From Capsulimonas corticalis (GTDB taxonomy: Bacteria; Armatimonadota; Armatimonadia; Armatimonadales; Capsulimonadaceae): 64,000 bases of DNA. This document shows, in pieces, positions 41,862-51,224 of this stretch; within the stretch, counting starts at the first letter, position 1, and each line of letters opens with the position of its first letter. A program made the translations under genes and the position numbers. The stretch lies in NCBI RefSeq assembly GCF_003574315.2, contig NZ_AP025739.1:2356001-2420000 (forward strand), read 5' to 3'. Under the pieces are notes generated by a model. That model was not told the origin of the DNA, did not search any database, and worked only from the letters and a program-made list of their open reading frames with translations.

Positions 41862-44222
41862 ATGCTTCGATTACTAACTCTTGCTTCCCTGCGCGGCTTA
41901 TTTGTAGCCTCGGGTATTGTTCTTGCCGGCGCGTCGGCTCCGGCGGCGCCGCACTCCTCGCCGCGTCCCATCCACCCAAACGCGCAGCTTGCGTCACCGC
42001 AGATCGAGCGCCGGGTCAACGAGCTGCTCAAGAAGATGACGCTCCCGGAAAAACTCGGCCAGCTTGTGCAGTACAACACCTCCGGCACGACATCGGCTGC
42101 CACCACAGCCGGTCCTAACGGTCAAGCGGCTCCGCAAGGCGAGCAGCTCAACGCCATGCAGCTTGCCGAGCGGGGCCTCATCGGCTCGCTGCTCAACGTC
42201 GGCGGACAGGCGCAAGTCACCGCGTATCAGCACGCCGCCGTCGACAAGAGCCGCCTGCATATCCCTCTGCTGACCGGCGCGGACGTCCTGCATGGATACC
42301 GCACCGGCTATCCGATCCCGCTCGGAGTCGCCGCCAGCTTCGATCCCGATCTTGGGGCTTCGCTCGCTCGTATGGCCGCCGAGGAGGCGACGCCCTCCGG
42401 AATCCGCTGGTTCTACGCGCCCATGGTCGATATCTCCCGCGACGCCCGCTGGGGACGCACGGCCGAGGGCTCCGGCGAAGATGCTTATCTCGGCTCAGCC
42501 ATGGCCCGCGCCTATGTTCACGGATTCCAGGGCGATCGGCTCGACGATCCTCAGTCTGTGGCCGCCTCCGTCAAACACTTCGCCGCCTATGGCGCCGCCG
42601 AGGCCGGCCGCGAGTACAACACCACCGATATGAGCGACAGCCGCCTCCGCCAGGACTACCTCCCGCCCTACAAAGCCGCCGTGGACGCCGGCGCCGTCAC
42701 CCTGATGTCTGCCTTCAATGCGCTGAACGGCGTACCGGCCACGGCGAACCCCTATCTGCTCGATACTATTCTGCGCAAGGAGTGGGGCTTCGACGGCTTC
42801 GTCGTGAGCGACGATCGCGCGATCGTCGAGCTGATCAACCACGGCGTCGCGCTCGACCCCGCAACCGCGGCGCAAAAGGCGATCAACGCCGGCGTTGAGG
42901 TCGACATGCGCGGGCATGTCTACGACGCCGAGCTGCCCGCTCTCGTCCGCTCCGGCCGCGTTTCTCTGTCCACCATCGACGAGGCCGTTCGTCGGGTCCT
43001 GCGCGTCAAGTTCGCTCTGGGCCTTTTTGAGCATCCCTATCCCACCGGCGCCGAGGTCACTGCCGCCGTGCCGGAACACCGCGTACTCGTGCGTAAAGCC
43101 GCCGAGGAGTCGTTCGTCCTGCTCCAGAACAAGCCGGCCAATGGAATTCCCGCCCTGCCGCTGCGCGCAAATGCGAAGATTGCGCTCATCGGCCCCATGG
43201 CGGATACCCGCGATGTGCAGGGAGCGTGGGGCGGGGGCAGAGGAGAGGATTCGATCACGATTCGGAAGGGGCTTGAAGAATGGGCCGCCGGTCACGGCGG
43301 CTCAGTCGTATATGCTCGCGGAACCGAGGTCGAGTCCGTATCCGATGCGGGTTTTGCGGAGGCGGAAGAGGCGGCGCGGCAGGCCGATGTCGTCGTGCTT
43401 GTCCTTGGCGAGTCGGGCGGCCTTAGCGGAGAAGCGGCGGCGCGCGCCCACATCGATCTGCCTGGCAATCAGCAGCAGCTGATCGATCGGATTTCTTCGC
43501 TTGGCAAACCCGTCGTTATGGTGCTCTTCTCCGGTCGCCCTCTCGTTCTCACGCCCGTCGTGAACAAGGTGGACGCCATCCTTGAGGTCTGGTTCCCTGG
43601 AACCGAGGCAGGCCACGCTGTCGCGCGCGTCCTATACGGCGAAGTTTCGCCCAGTGGGAAACTTCCCATGAGCTTCCCGCAGACCGAGGGGCAGGAGCCG
43701 CTCTACTACAACCAATTGCCCACAGGCCGGCCGGCCAGGGACGCCAACCTCAACGTCCGGGGCGATGGCGCCGCACACTGGCTCTCCCGCTACATTGACG
43801 CCCCCAACGCCGCGCTCTTTCCCTTCGGCTTCGGCCTTTCCTACACTCAGTTCGGATATTCGGATGTGACGCTCTCGCGTCAGAGCCTCCCCATGCGCGA
43901 AGCTGTCGCCGGCGCGAAGAGTCTTGTCATCGCCAAAGTCACCGTCACGAATACCGGAAAGGCGCCCGCCACCGAAGTCACGCAATGTTATGTCGGCAAC
44001 GTCGGCGCAAGCCTCGAACAGCCTATCCGCAGTCTGAAGGGCTTCGTGCGCGTCACGCTGGCTCCCGGCGAATCGAAGGAGATTAGCTTTCCTCTCGGCT
44101 TTGAAGAGCTGTCGTTCTTCGACAACGCCGGCCATCAGCTCGTCGAGCCGAGTATGTACAACGTGTGGATCGGCGGCGATTCGCTGGCGGCAAGCCACGG
44201 AGAATTTCAGATCACCCGGTAG
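41862..44222 (+). CDS. Secreted GH3 family beta-glycosidase (BglX-like)
   Basis: About 786 residues from ATG 41862 (AAAAGG upstream; an in-frame ATG at 41823 is less likely). A signal peptide ends near ASAPAAPH. The GH3 barrel has YAPMVDISRDARWGRTAEG and the nucleophile Asp in DGFVVSDDRAIVEL. The second domain carries KIALIGPMADTRDVQGAW and SGKLPMSFPQTEGQ. A fibronectin III-like end (VTVTNTGKAPATEVTQCYV) completes the BglX layout. Probably periplasmic or secreted, cleaving beta-linked glucose, xylose or similar ends. Confidence 0.93.
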   Translation: MLRLLTLASLRGLFVASGIVLAGASAPAAPHSSPRPIHPNAQLASPQIERRVNELLKKMTLPEKLGQLVQYNTSGTTSAATTAGPNGQAAPQGEQLNAMQLAERGLIGSLLNVGGQAQVTAYQHAAVDKSRLHIPLLTGADVLHGYRTGYPIPLGVAASFDPDLGASLARMAAEEATPSGIRWFYAPMVDISRDARWGRTAEGSGEDAYLGSAMARAYVHGFQGDRLDDPQSVAASVKHFAAYGAAEAGREYNTTDMSDSRLRQDYLPPYKAAVDAGAVTLMSAFNALNGVPATANPYLLDTILRKEWGFDGFVVSDDRAIVELINHGVALDPATAAQKAINAGVEVDMRGHVYDAELPALVRSGRVSLSTIDEAVRRVLRVKFALGLFEHPYPTGAEVTAAVPEHRVLVRKAAEESFVLLQNKPANGIPALPLRANAKIALIGPMADTRDVQGAWGGGRGEDSITIRKGLEEWAAGHGGSVVYARGTEVESVSDAGFAEAEEAARQADVVVLVLGESGGLSGEAAARAHIDLPGNQQQLIDRISSLGKPVVMVLFSGRPLVLTPVVNKVDAILEVWFPGTEAGHAVARVLYGEVSPSGKLPMSFPQTEGQEPLYYNQLPTGRPARDANLNVRGDGAAHWLSRYIDAPNAALFPFGFGLSYTQFGYSDVTLSRQSLPMREAVAGAKSLVIAKVTVTNTGKAPATEVTQCYVGNVGASLEQPIRSLKGFVRVTLAPGESKEISFPLGFEELSFFDNAGHQLVEPSMYNVWIGGDSLAASHGEFQITR

Positions 44223-44236
44223 TGATAACGAAGAGA

Positions 44237-44275
44237 AACGCCAGCGGCCGAATCAAAGGCCGCCGGCGTTGTTTA
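44237..44275. terminator. Terminator between GH3 and the patatin-like gene, copy 2 of the 34-bp palindrome
   Basis: CGCCAGCGGCC and GGCCGCCGGCG around GAATCAAA form a stem with one mismatch, near-identical to the reverse complement of 34457-34490. The two genes converge here, and the hairpin could serve both. Confidence 0.82.
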
Positions 44276-44302
44276 GGTTTTTGCCTCTCCTGAGGCCCGA
44301 GA

Positions 44303-46087
44303 CTATTTGGGCTCCTTGGTCCAGCGATTGTTGAACAGGTGGGCGAGGATGTAGGCGGCCGGATGGACGACCAAGCTGGGCAGATTCAGCCATGCCTCCA
44401 GCAGGGTTTCACCACGTTCTTCCGCAAGGTTGAGGATCTCCGAGCGCTCATCCTCCGTCAGCGCCGCCAGGCGAGCGACGCCAGAGATTTTTCCATTCGC
44501 GCCCGGCTGCGGGAACCAGCCGGAGCCGGCGAGCTCCAGCGGAGTGAGGCCGGTCGGCGCGATCGGCTCCGTAGCCGGATCGGCGGGAGCGGCTCCCAGC
44601 AGGCTCAGCGTATATTCCTTTGTGATCGGACGATCGTCGCCGAAGATGGCCGCGCCATGCTCTTGCAGCCAGAGTGTCAGCCATTCCGCGAACCATTGGC
44701 GAGATTCGTGCTTGCCGGTGATAAAGTCCGCTTGGCGGAAGTCTTCCCGAAAGAAACCGCCGAAATGACCGCCGAAGGCGCACGCGAGGCGCTTGGAGGT
44801 GGGGAGCTCGTGCGGAATGCGCTGGAGCGTGATTTCCGTCTTGTCCTCTAAGTCGACCGCCTTTAAGATCTGCTGCTTGAGCGGCGCGGTCACATCGTGC
44901 GGCAAGCCCAGCGTGTCCAGCTTCTGGAGCGCTTCATTGAGCGCATGGATCTTTTTGTTGGTGTCGGCGGCGGTTTGGAAGTCGCCGTAGAGCGCCGTAT
45001 TGAAATAGGATCCGAGAATCTTGGGCAGCAGCGGAAGCGGCGGGCCGGCCTGCGCGCTGGCCGAGTTTGTGAGTGCGCGCTCGACGTCGGACGGAAGCTG
45101 AGGCTCGGGCTCGATGATGACGAAGCTGCGCCCCGCTCTTTTTTGATTTTCTTCTCGGTCCGGATCCCGTTCCGGAAACCTGCTGTTCAGATACGCGACC
45201 GCGTCGATGCACTTTCCGACCGGCTGGTTGTGGAACAGGCCGCCGTCCACGAATTGAAAACACGCCTTGTCCGGCAGTCCCACGGTGGTATGCAGATCTT
45301 GCTCCCCGGCCGCCTTCGCCAGCGTGTTGGATTCCACGGCCTCCCGGAACTTCAAATACTCGGGGTACGCCGTTAAGTCGCGGGTCTGAAAATGGCTGGG
45401 GAAGGCAAAAGGGAAGGCGCCGGAGGTCTTCGCGGCCTCCACGGCGTCTTTCCAGGTCTCATCGGAGCCGGCGTCCGGGCCCGCGCCGCTGACCATGCGC
45501 TTTTCGATCATCTCGATCTGATCGCCGGAGATCAGAAACGGGACATAATCGCGGTAGTCCAGCGCGTAAAGCGCTGTGGTTGCCTGCGCGTGTCCTTCGC
45601 GGTTGAAGTCGATCACGAACGGCACGCCGTCGAGGTTCGTCATCGTGATCCAAAACGCGATGGGTTCTTCCGGATCTTCGGGCTTGCTCGGGGGAATTGT
45701 CAGCGTGCCATTTACGACATCGTCAAAGATCGCGCTCGTGAACAGGGATTCCACCGATTCCGCACCCTGCGAGGATTTGAGCAGGTTGTGGATCTCCAGC
45801 AGCTCCACCCAGCACAGCCGCATCGCCGCCTCCAGTTTATCTGGCGGAACCTTCAGAGCGATCCCCTGACTGAGAATCAACCCCGTTACCGAACCGGCGG
45901 ACGCGCCCGCGACGGCGTCGATCGCCACACGCGCCCGCCCGGCAATGTCGGCGTTCCGATTGAAATCGTAGAGGTCGCGGTAAAGCTGGGTCAGAACGCC
46001 GGCTTCATATGAGCCCAGGGAAATTCCCCCGGAAATGGAAAGGGCAAAACGGTGGGTCCGCGCCACCGTGGTATCCATGCGCGCCAT
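44303..46087 (-). CDS. Patatin-like phospholipase
   Basis: 594 residues. Oxyanion motif SGGISLGSYEAG (18-30), nucleophile Ser63 in the G-x-S-x-G motif GASAGS, and the Asp of the dyad in FVDGGLFHNQP. It should hydrolyse acyl esters of lipids. No signal peptide is seen. It is longer than simple patatins, with a C-terminal half of unknown role (FGGFFREDFRQADFI). GAAGGAG lies before ATG 46087. The gene faces the GH3 gene and shares its upstream region with the divergent pilin-like gene. Confidence 0.88.
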   Translation of the reverse strand: MARMDTTVARTHRFALSISGGISLGSYEAGVLTQLYRDLYDFNRNADIAGRARVAIDAVAGASAGSVTGLILSQGIALKVPPDKLEAAMRLCWVELLEIHNLLKSSQGAESVESLFTSAIFDDVVNGTLTIPPSKPEDPEEPIAFWITMTNLDGVPFVIDFNREGHAQATTALYALDYRDYVPFLISGDQIEMIEKRMVSGAGPDAGSDETWKDAVEAAKTSGAFPFAFPSHFQTRDLTAYPEYLKFREAVESNTLAKAAGEQDLHTTVGLPDKACFQFVDGGLFHNQPVGKCIDAVAYLNSRFPERDPDREENQKRAGRSFVIIEPEPQLPSDVERALTNSASAQAGPPLPLLPKILGSYFNTALYGDFQTAADTNKKIHALNEALQKLDTLGLPHDVTAPLKQQILKAVDLEDKTEITLQRIPHELPTSKRLACAFGGHFGGFFREDFRQADFITGKHESRQWFAEWLTLWLQEHGAAIFGDDRPITKEYTLSLLGAAPADPATEPIAPTGLTPLELAGSGWFPQPGANGKISGVARLAALTEDERSEILNLAEERGETLLEAWLNLPSLVVHPAAYILAHLFNNRWTKEPK

Positions 46088-46293
46088 GTTTGTCTCCTTC
46101 GATGGATGTGAGTAATTGGGATGTGACCGAAAGAACTGGCCGCTTGCTGCTTTCTCGATTTCATTCTTTCGAAAGAACTGTAATTCCTCTTTGGCCGGGA
46201 GATTATTTCCTGTCGGAACCGTCAGGAGCGAGAATCAAGCAGAAGAGCTCTGAGATAGTTTGGCGGCGTACAATTGCCTGGTGTATATACTTG

Positions 46294-46392
46294 TACCAAA
46301 TGTATTGTTCGCGGTCATTTCAAATAACAATTTATTTTGTCCGTTCTTTTGTTCAAATAATGCTTGACAATTCTCCCGACTGGTCTTATAAT
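46294..46392 (+). promoter_or_regulatory. Promoter region of the fourth pilin-like gene
   Basis: TTGACA (46364-46369) and TATAAT (46387-46392), 17 bp apart. A GTACCAAA half site lies at 46293-46300, and a TTGTCC...TTTTGTTC stretch precedes the -35. The latter is repeated before the next pilin-like gene. The rest of the 382-bp gap to the lipase gene holds nothing I recognise. Confidence 0.7.
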
Positions 46393-46469
46393 ATGAAAGT
46401 GAGAAGCGCAAGACACAACATTCTCATTCTACTTTAACGCCAAGGCGTCGTACAAAGGTTTATAAAATT

Positions 46470-47279
46470 ATGCGAAGAACTGATAAAGCCGGTTTTACTT
46501 TGATTGAATTGCTAGTCGTCATCGCCATTATCGCGATTCTTGCCGCGATTCTCTTCCCCGTTTTCGCCAAAGCGCGCGAAAAAGCGCGTCAGGCCAGCTG
46601 TTTGAGCAACGAAAAGCAGATCGGTCTGGGGATTCTGCAGTACGTGCAAGACAGCGATGAAACCTACCCGCTATCGGACCGAACCGGATGCTGGGAGCAG
46701 TCGACTTATCCGTATGTGAAGTCGGTCAATGTGTACAAGTGTCCGTCCAATCCGGACTCCAGCCTGAACATTCCCCGCAATGAAGTGCAAGATCCCGCCT
46801 TCTATGGCGGTAATGTTCCCGCGACGTTCCCTGTCAGCTATGGTATGAACAACTTCCTTGGCGAGTCTCCTTCTGGAGCCGGCGGCAAGGCGCAAACACT
46901 GGCTTTCATCCGCGAGCCAGCATCCCGCATCATGATTGCAGAGCGGCATGTGGACACCGGCGGCGATCCTAACAACGATGGCGACAATCAGAATGCCGTC
47001 GGCTGGACAGACTGGGATGCCGGTAAGTGGTCGCGAGCGCTTTTCGCGGGTCACACGGGCCGCATGAATGTTCTTTTCTGTGACGGTCACGTCAAGGGAA
47101 TGAAGCCTACGCAGACCGCGACGCCCGTCAACATGTGGGGAGACGTCAACAACGCTGGCTCAGGCACGGGGCCGTGCGATGTTGCGCCGTATGATGGTGA
47201 CAACAACACGATCAACTGCGATCAGCCGTCCACGGGTCTGACCCAAGGAATGCAGTTGCTGGAATCCAAGTATCAGTAA
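46470..47279 (+). CDS. DUF1559 pilin-like protein
   Basis: 269 residues. [20 protein letters not shown] leader, [22 protein letters not shown], and H-x9-DG as [16 protein letters not shown]. Unlike four of the others it lacks the ATFS-type tail and ends MQLLESKYQ, so it belongs with the next gene in a second subgroup. Strong promoter and terminator make it monocistronic. Confidence 0.88.
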   Translation: MRRTDKAGFTLIELLVVIAIIAILAAILFPVFAKAREKARQASCLSNEKQIGLGILQYVQDSDETYPLSDRTGCWEQSTYPYVKSVNVYKCPSNPDSSLNIPRNEVQDPAFYGGNVPATFPVSYGMNNFLGESPSGAGGKAQTLAFIREPASRIMIAERHVDTGGDPNNDGDNQNAVGWTDWDAGKWSRALFAGHTGRMNVLFCDGHVKGMKPTQTATPVNMWGDVNNAGSGTGPCDVAPYDGDNNTINCDQPSTGLTQGMQLLESKYQ

Positions 47280-47306
47280 ATTCTTGGTCGTACATTAACA
47301 AAGACG

Positions 47307-47342
47307 AAAGGGGCGCGTCCTGCAAAGGAGGCGCCCCTTTTT
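47307..47342 (+). terminator. Terminator after the fourth pilin-like gene
   Basis: AAAGGGGCGC and GCGCCCCTTT enclose a short TCCT/AGGA inner stem; T5 follows. Confidence 0.9.
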
Positions 47343-47379
47343 GGCGAGGGCCTCTGGTATTATTTTGCGATACTGGTTT

Positions 47380-47407
47380 ATAAACAATTGATTAGTCAAT
47401 TGTTTAT
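47380..47407. promoter_or_regulatory. AT-rich perfect palindrome upstream of the fifth pilin-like gene
   Basis: ATAAACAATTGA (47380-47391) and TCAATTGTTTAT (47396-47407), a 12-bp perfect inverted repeat with a 4-bp spacer. It lies 60 bp upstream of the -35 and is a good candidate operator or activator site. Confidence 0.6.
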
Positions 47408-47467
47408 TATGGATTGGACGATCTTGCCATCAAAGAATTTTTGTCCAATTTTTTTGTTCCGTGATCC

Positions 47468-47496
47468 TTGACAATTTTGCGAAAACGCCATATAAT
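47468..47496 (+). promoter_or_regulatory. Promoter of the fifth pilin-like gene
   Basis: TTGACA (47468-47473) and TATAAT (47491-47496) with 17 bp between. The flanks TTGTCC...TTTTTGTTC, TTGACAATT and TATAATATGAA match the promoter of the preceding pilin-like gene, so the two share control. Confidence 0.8.
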
Positions 47497-47572
47497 ATGA
47501 ATTGAAACTAGCGCAAGCCAATGCGCCTTTTGATCCATCTTATTGTAATCTATCGTATCGGAGATTTAAAAA

Positions 47573-48391
47573 ATGCGGAAAACTGTGAAATTAGGTTTTA
47601 CTCTTATTGAACTCCTCGTCGTGATCGCCATTATCGCGATTCTCGCCGCAATCCTGTTCCCCGTTTTCGCCAAGGCGCGCGAAAAGGCCCGGCAGATCAG
47701 CTGTCTTTCGAATGAGAAGCAGTTGGGACTGGGATTGTTGCAATATAGCCAGGACAACGACGAAGTCCTGGGCCAAGCCTGGCATGGCAACGGCGGCTAC
47801 CAAGCTTCCGATCCGACGCCTGGTAATGTCAAGTATAAGTGGATGGACGCGATTTACCCGTATGTGAAGAGCACCCAGGTGTTCCACTGCCCCGACTTTA
47901 ATAATGACCTGTCCACCCCGACCGCGCCGACCGGTAACTATGTACCCTATCAGCAGCTCACGGGACCCGATGACACTCACTATGGCAGCTACTCCATGAA
48001 CGCGTCTTATTGGGACAGCAACACTGTCGGCGGCGGCTGCAAATCGCCCGGCGACTCCAGCGGTCTCGGATTGGCGACGCTGTCTCACCCCGCGACAACG
48101 GCGTGGATCATGGACGGCGAAGGCAGCTACCAGGTGGACTGGCCTGTTACCCCGAATTATGTCACCAAGGGCGATCTTCAGATTGTTGGCGCGGGAACCA
48201 TGAACGGAACCGGTAACAATGGGGATGGCTCCATGGTCAATCGCCACACGGGTGTCGTGAACATCATCTGGTGTGATGGACATGCGAAGGCGATGCGAAT
48301 GGAAGCATTGATGCAGACAAAGAGCGTCGATTGCGGCAACGGCGCGCAAACCATCGCTCCCTACCTGATCGTCCAAGACTTCGGCATCTAA
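47573..48391 (+). CDS. DUF1559 pilin-like protein
   Basis: 272 residues, same leader and [15 protein letters not shown]. Second cysteine in VFHCPDF and H-x9-DG as [17 protein letters not shown]. It ends [11 protein letters not shown] without the ATFS tail and groups with the preceding gene. The following (alpha/alpha)6 glycosidase gene continues the pilin-enzyme pairing. Confidence 0.88.
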   Translation: MRKTVKLGFTLIELLVVIAIIAILAAILFPVFAKAREKARQISCLSNEKQLGLGLLQYSQDNDEVLGQAWHGNGGYQASDPTPGNVKYKWMDAIYPYVKSTQVFHCPDFNNDLSTPTAPTGNYVPYQQLTGPDDTHYGSYSMNASYWDSNTVGGGCKSPGDSSGLGLATLSHPATTAWIMDGEGSYQVDWPVTPNYVTKGDLQIVGAGTMNGTGNNGDGSMVNRHTGVVNIIWCDGHAKAMRMEALMQTKSVDCGNGAQTIAPYLIVQDFGI

Positions 48392-48421
48392 GCTGTAACC
48401 CTCTTCCGCAGAACAGAAGAA

Positions 48422-48462
48422 AACAACGGCGGTGAAGATTTATTCTTCACCGCCGTTGTTTT
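48422..48462 (+). terminator. Terminator after the fifth pilin-like gene
   Basis: AACAACGGCGGTGAAGA and TCTTCACCGCCGTTGTT form a 17-bp perfect stem with a 5-base loop, followed by TTG. Confidence 0.92.
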
Positions 48463-48534
48463 GTGTTGGGTATCGTCTAGGATGGCGGGATTGTTTTACA
48501 CCGATCGAGTGTAGGCTGAGAGGTGGAAAAGTTT

Positions 48535-51159
48535 ATGAAAGCGCGTTATGCTTTGATTTGCGTCTTGCTGCTCTGCGCCGGCGCGTGCGGCAGGACCGAT
48601 GTTACGAAGGCGGCGCCGGCGCCGTCCGCTATTACGCTGGAGGGGGCGAAGCCGGCGGCGCAGGTCGGGTCCACGGGGGAGGACCGTAAGGCGGGCTCGC
48701 TTTATGGGCATGTCCTGGGCAAGGATTGGGGAACGAAGGCGGGGGATTACGCGGAGTATCAGTTTGATGAGGCGGCGGCGGTTTCGCCGGCGCGGCTGAC
48801 CGTGCGCTATGCGCGCGAGATTCCCGGCGCTGCGCGGTTTGATGTGACCCTGGATGGGAAGAACATCGGCGCCGTATTGCTGCCGAGCACGGGTGGGTGG
48901 GGCGATACGGCGGCGAACTTCCAAACGCGTGATCTGCTGCTGCCGAATCTGAGCGCGGGCGCGCACACGCTGCGGCTTACGGCGGCGGCGCCGCATGCCG
49001 GGCCGGGCGAAGAACTGTCTGCGTCGCCGATTCTGGACAAGATCGGCGGGCGCGACGATAAGAACAGCGTCGGGCATGGCCGCAACGTCGCGATCTATAC
49101 CGGCGGGCCATCACGGTTTTTCTACGCGACCCAGGAGATGGGCGATGTATTTAACGCCGCCGACGGCGCGCCGGTCGCGTGGTATCCCGACCACGTGCTG
49201 GCCGATCCTGGCCTTGCGCCCGGCAACGCCAACCTGGATCAATTGACGATCGACGCCAAACCCGTCACGCCGGCCGCCCAGGCCGATGCGCCGGTGAGCG
49301 GAGTGACGGAGCGCCGCCAGATTTGCGTCACCGCCGACGATGTCGCCGTCTCGCGGGTGATCCTGACTAATACGACCGGCGCCGCGATCACGCAGTCGCT
49401 GGAGATCGCCGGCGACTGCCGGAATTCTGCGGATTATCGCGGCGGACCTGGCGGCCATAAAGAAACGCGGCGGGATGGCGACGCCGTAATTCTCACCGAC
49501 TCCCATGTTTTCCCCAGCGTGCTTCCCCATGGGCTGTCCCTGGCGATTGGCGGATCGATCGCGCCGGCGTCCGTCGAGACAAACACGCCCGGCGCGTATC
49601 GTCTGCGCTACGAGGTCGCCGTTCCGGCGGGGGGAAGCAAAATCGTGACCCTCGCCTGCGCGTTCGATCCCGACGCGAACAAGGCGAAGGCGAATCTGGC
49701 GCGGGTGCTTGGGCAGAACAATCCCTTGGAGCAAAACCGCGCGGACTGGGCCGGCTTTTACGAAAAGCAAGTCCCGCGCTTCGAGTGCTCCGATCCGCGC
49801 ATCAATGAGATCTACGGATTGCGCTGGTTTTTGCTGAAGTTCTCGACGGCCGGAGGCAGCCTCGGATACTTCCATTACCCCGTGGACATGGAAGGGCGGG
49901 AGGCGTTCCAGACCTACTGCTGCTACAGCGCTCCGTTCATGGCGTTCGATCTCAACTGGGCGAGCGATCCGTCGGTGGGATTCGGCCAGCTCGCGAACAT
50001 GGGGAGCGTGGCCTACGACGACGGCCGTTTTCCCTGGTACGCGACTCCGGAAACCAACCACGTTCATGTGGATCACGCCTCCGCGAGCGGTCAATCGCTG
50101 CTGCCCTGGACCGCGTGGCGCTTTTATCAGATCCATGGCCGCAAAGACATGATCGCGGCGCTTTATCCCACGATGAAGAAGGATGTCGATTGGTGGATCT
50201 CGGACCGCGATCCCGATCATAACGGCCTGTTCACGATCGACAACCAGCTGGAGACGGGGATGGATGATCTGCATCGCCGCTGGAAGGGAGGAACGCCGAA
50301 ACGATACGAAGCGATTGACGCCAGTTGTTACACCTATCTGAACCTCAAGGCAGTCGCCAATATGGCGCGGCTGATAGGGAAATCGGCGGACGCGTCGTAT
50401 TATGATTCCTATGCCGCTAAGACGGCGAATGCGGTGGAGACCATCCTGTGGGACCCGGCGCTCCAGCGTTACCGCGACCGTAACCCGGACAATGGCGAAC
50501 TTTCCGACTACAACTCGCTGACGATCTTCTACCCGATGTTCGCCGGGATCGCCCGTAAGGAGCACCTGAGCGTCATCACTCGGTATTTGACCAATCCCAA
50601 GGAGTACTGGACCAAATATCCCGTGCCGGCGCTGTCCCAGACCGACCCTGAGTTTGACCCCGAGCATCGCTACTGGGCGGGCCTGACCTGGCCGGCGACC
50701 AATTCCCACGTCTTCGAAGGCTTCGCGGACACCGCCAAGCGTTTAGACCGTACACAGATGGCGAAGGCCGGCGAACTGTTCCAGCGGATGGTGGCCCTGC
50801 ACAGCCAGCCTCGCGCCGACTTCTACGAGCATTACCATCCGCTGACGGGAAAGCCGCTCAGTAATTTCCGCGACTATATGCACTCGTGGTGGATCGAGAC
50901 GATCGTTCGTGAGACGGCGGGATTGGAGCCGCAGGACGATGGGGGATTGAGAATCGATCCGCTGCCGATGGATCTGAAATACTACGCCCTGCGCGGCGCG
51001 CGCTACCGGGGGCATCTGGTCGATGTGCTTTGGAACGACGCGGCGGCGGGGAAGGGATTGACGGTGGCGGTGGACGGCAAGGTTCTGCGGCGAGTCGCCG
51101 CATTCCAGCCGGGCGATGCGCCGATCGTCATTCCGGCGGCGGAGATCCGCCCGAAATAG
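48535..51159 (+). CDS. Lipoprotein (alpha/alpha)6-barrel glycoside hydrolase (GH63/MGH1-like)
   Basis: 874 residues from ATG 48535 (GAGAGGTGG upstream). Residues 1-17 are a lipoprotein signal with lipobox LCAGAC. Residues about 35-165 look like a CBM6/35-type sugar-binding domain (DYAEYQF, GAHTLRLTAAAP). The catalytic part is a six-hairpin barrel with SDRDPDHNGLF, FEGFADTAKRL and LSNFRDYMHSWWIETIVRE, as in GH63/mannosylglycerate hydrolase-type enzymes. The exact family and substrate are uncertain. It is followed by a convergent regulator gene. Confidence 0.75.
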   Translation: MKARYALICVLLLCAGACGRTDVTKAAPAPSAITLEGAKPAAQVGSTGEDRKAGSLYGHVLGKDWGTKAGDYAEYQFDEAAAVSPARLTVRYAREIPGAARFDVTLDGKNIGAVLLPSTGGWGDTAANFQTRDLLLPNLSAGAHTLRLTAAAPHAGPGEELSASPILDKIGGRDDKNSVGHGRNVAIYTGGPSRFFYATQEMGDVFNAADGAPVAWYPDHVLADPGLAPGNANLDQLTIDAKPVTPAAQADAPVSGVTERRQICVTADDVAVSRVILTNTTGAAITQSLEIAGDCRNSADYRGGPGGHKETRRDGDAVILTDSHVFPSVLPHGLSLAIGGSIAPASVETNTPGAYRLRYEVAVPAGGSKIVTLACAFDPDANKAKANLARVLGQNNPLEQNRADWAGFYEKQVPRFECSDPRINEIYGLRWFLLKFSTAGGSLGYFHYPVDMEGREAFQTYCCYSAPFMAFDLNWASDPSVGFGQLANMGSVAYDDGRFPWYATPETNHVHVDHASASGQSLLPWTAWRFYQIHGRKDMIAALYPTMKKDVDWWISDRDPDHNGLFTIDNQLETGMDDLHRRWKGGTPKRYEAIDASCYTYLNLKAVANMARLIGKSADASYYDSYAAKTANAVETILWDPALQRYRDRNPDNGELSDYNSLTIFYPMFAGIARKEHLSVITRYLTNPKEYWTKYPVPALSQTDPEFDPEHRYWAGLTWPATNSHVFEGFADTAKRLDRTQMAKAGELFQRMVALHSQPRADFYEHYHPLTGKPLSNFRDYMHSWWIETIVRETAGLEPQDDGGLRIDPLPMDLKYYALRGARYRGHLVDVLWNDAAAGKGLTVAVDGKVLRRVAAFQPGDAPIVIPAAEIRPK

Positions 51160-51161
51160 TT

Positions 51162-51200
51162 CGGCGCGTCTCCTGCTTTATTGAAGCAGGAGACGCGCCG
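51162..51200. terminator. Bidirectional terminator between glycosidase and regulator genes
   Basis: CGGCGCGTCTCCTGCTT and AAGCAGGAGACGCGCCG form a 17-bp perfect stem, loop TATTG. A second hairpin, TACGACGGCCC/GGGCCGTCGTA (51213-51239), overlaps the stop codon of the regulator gene. Confidence 0.85.
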
Positions 51201-51224
51201 CAGAACCTCAATTACGACGGCCCG

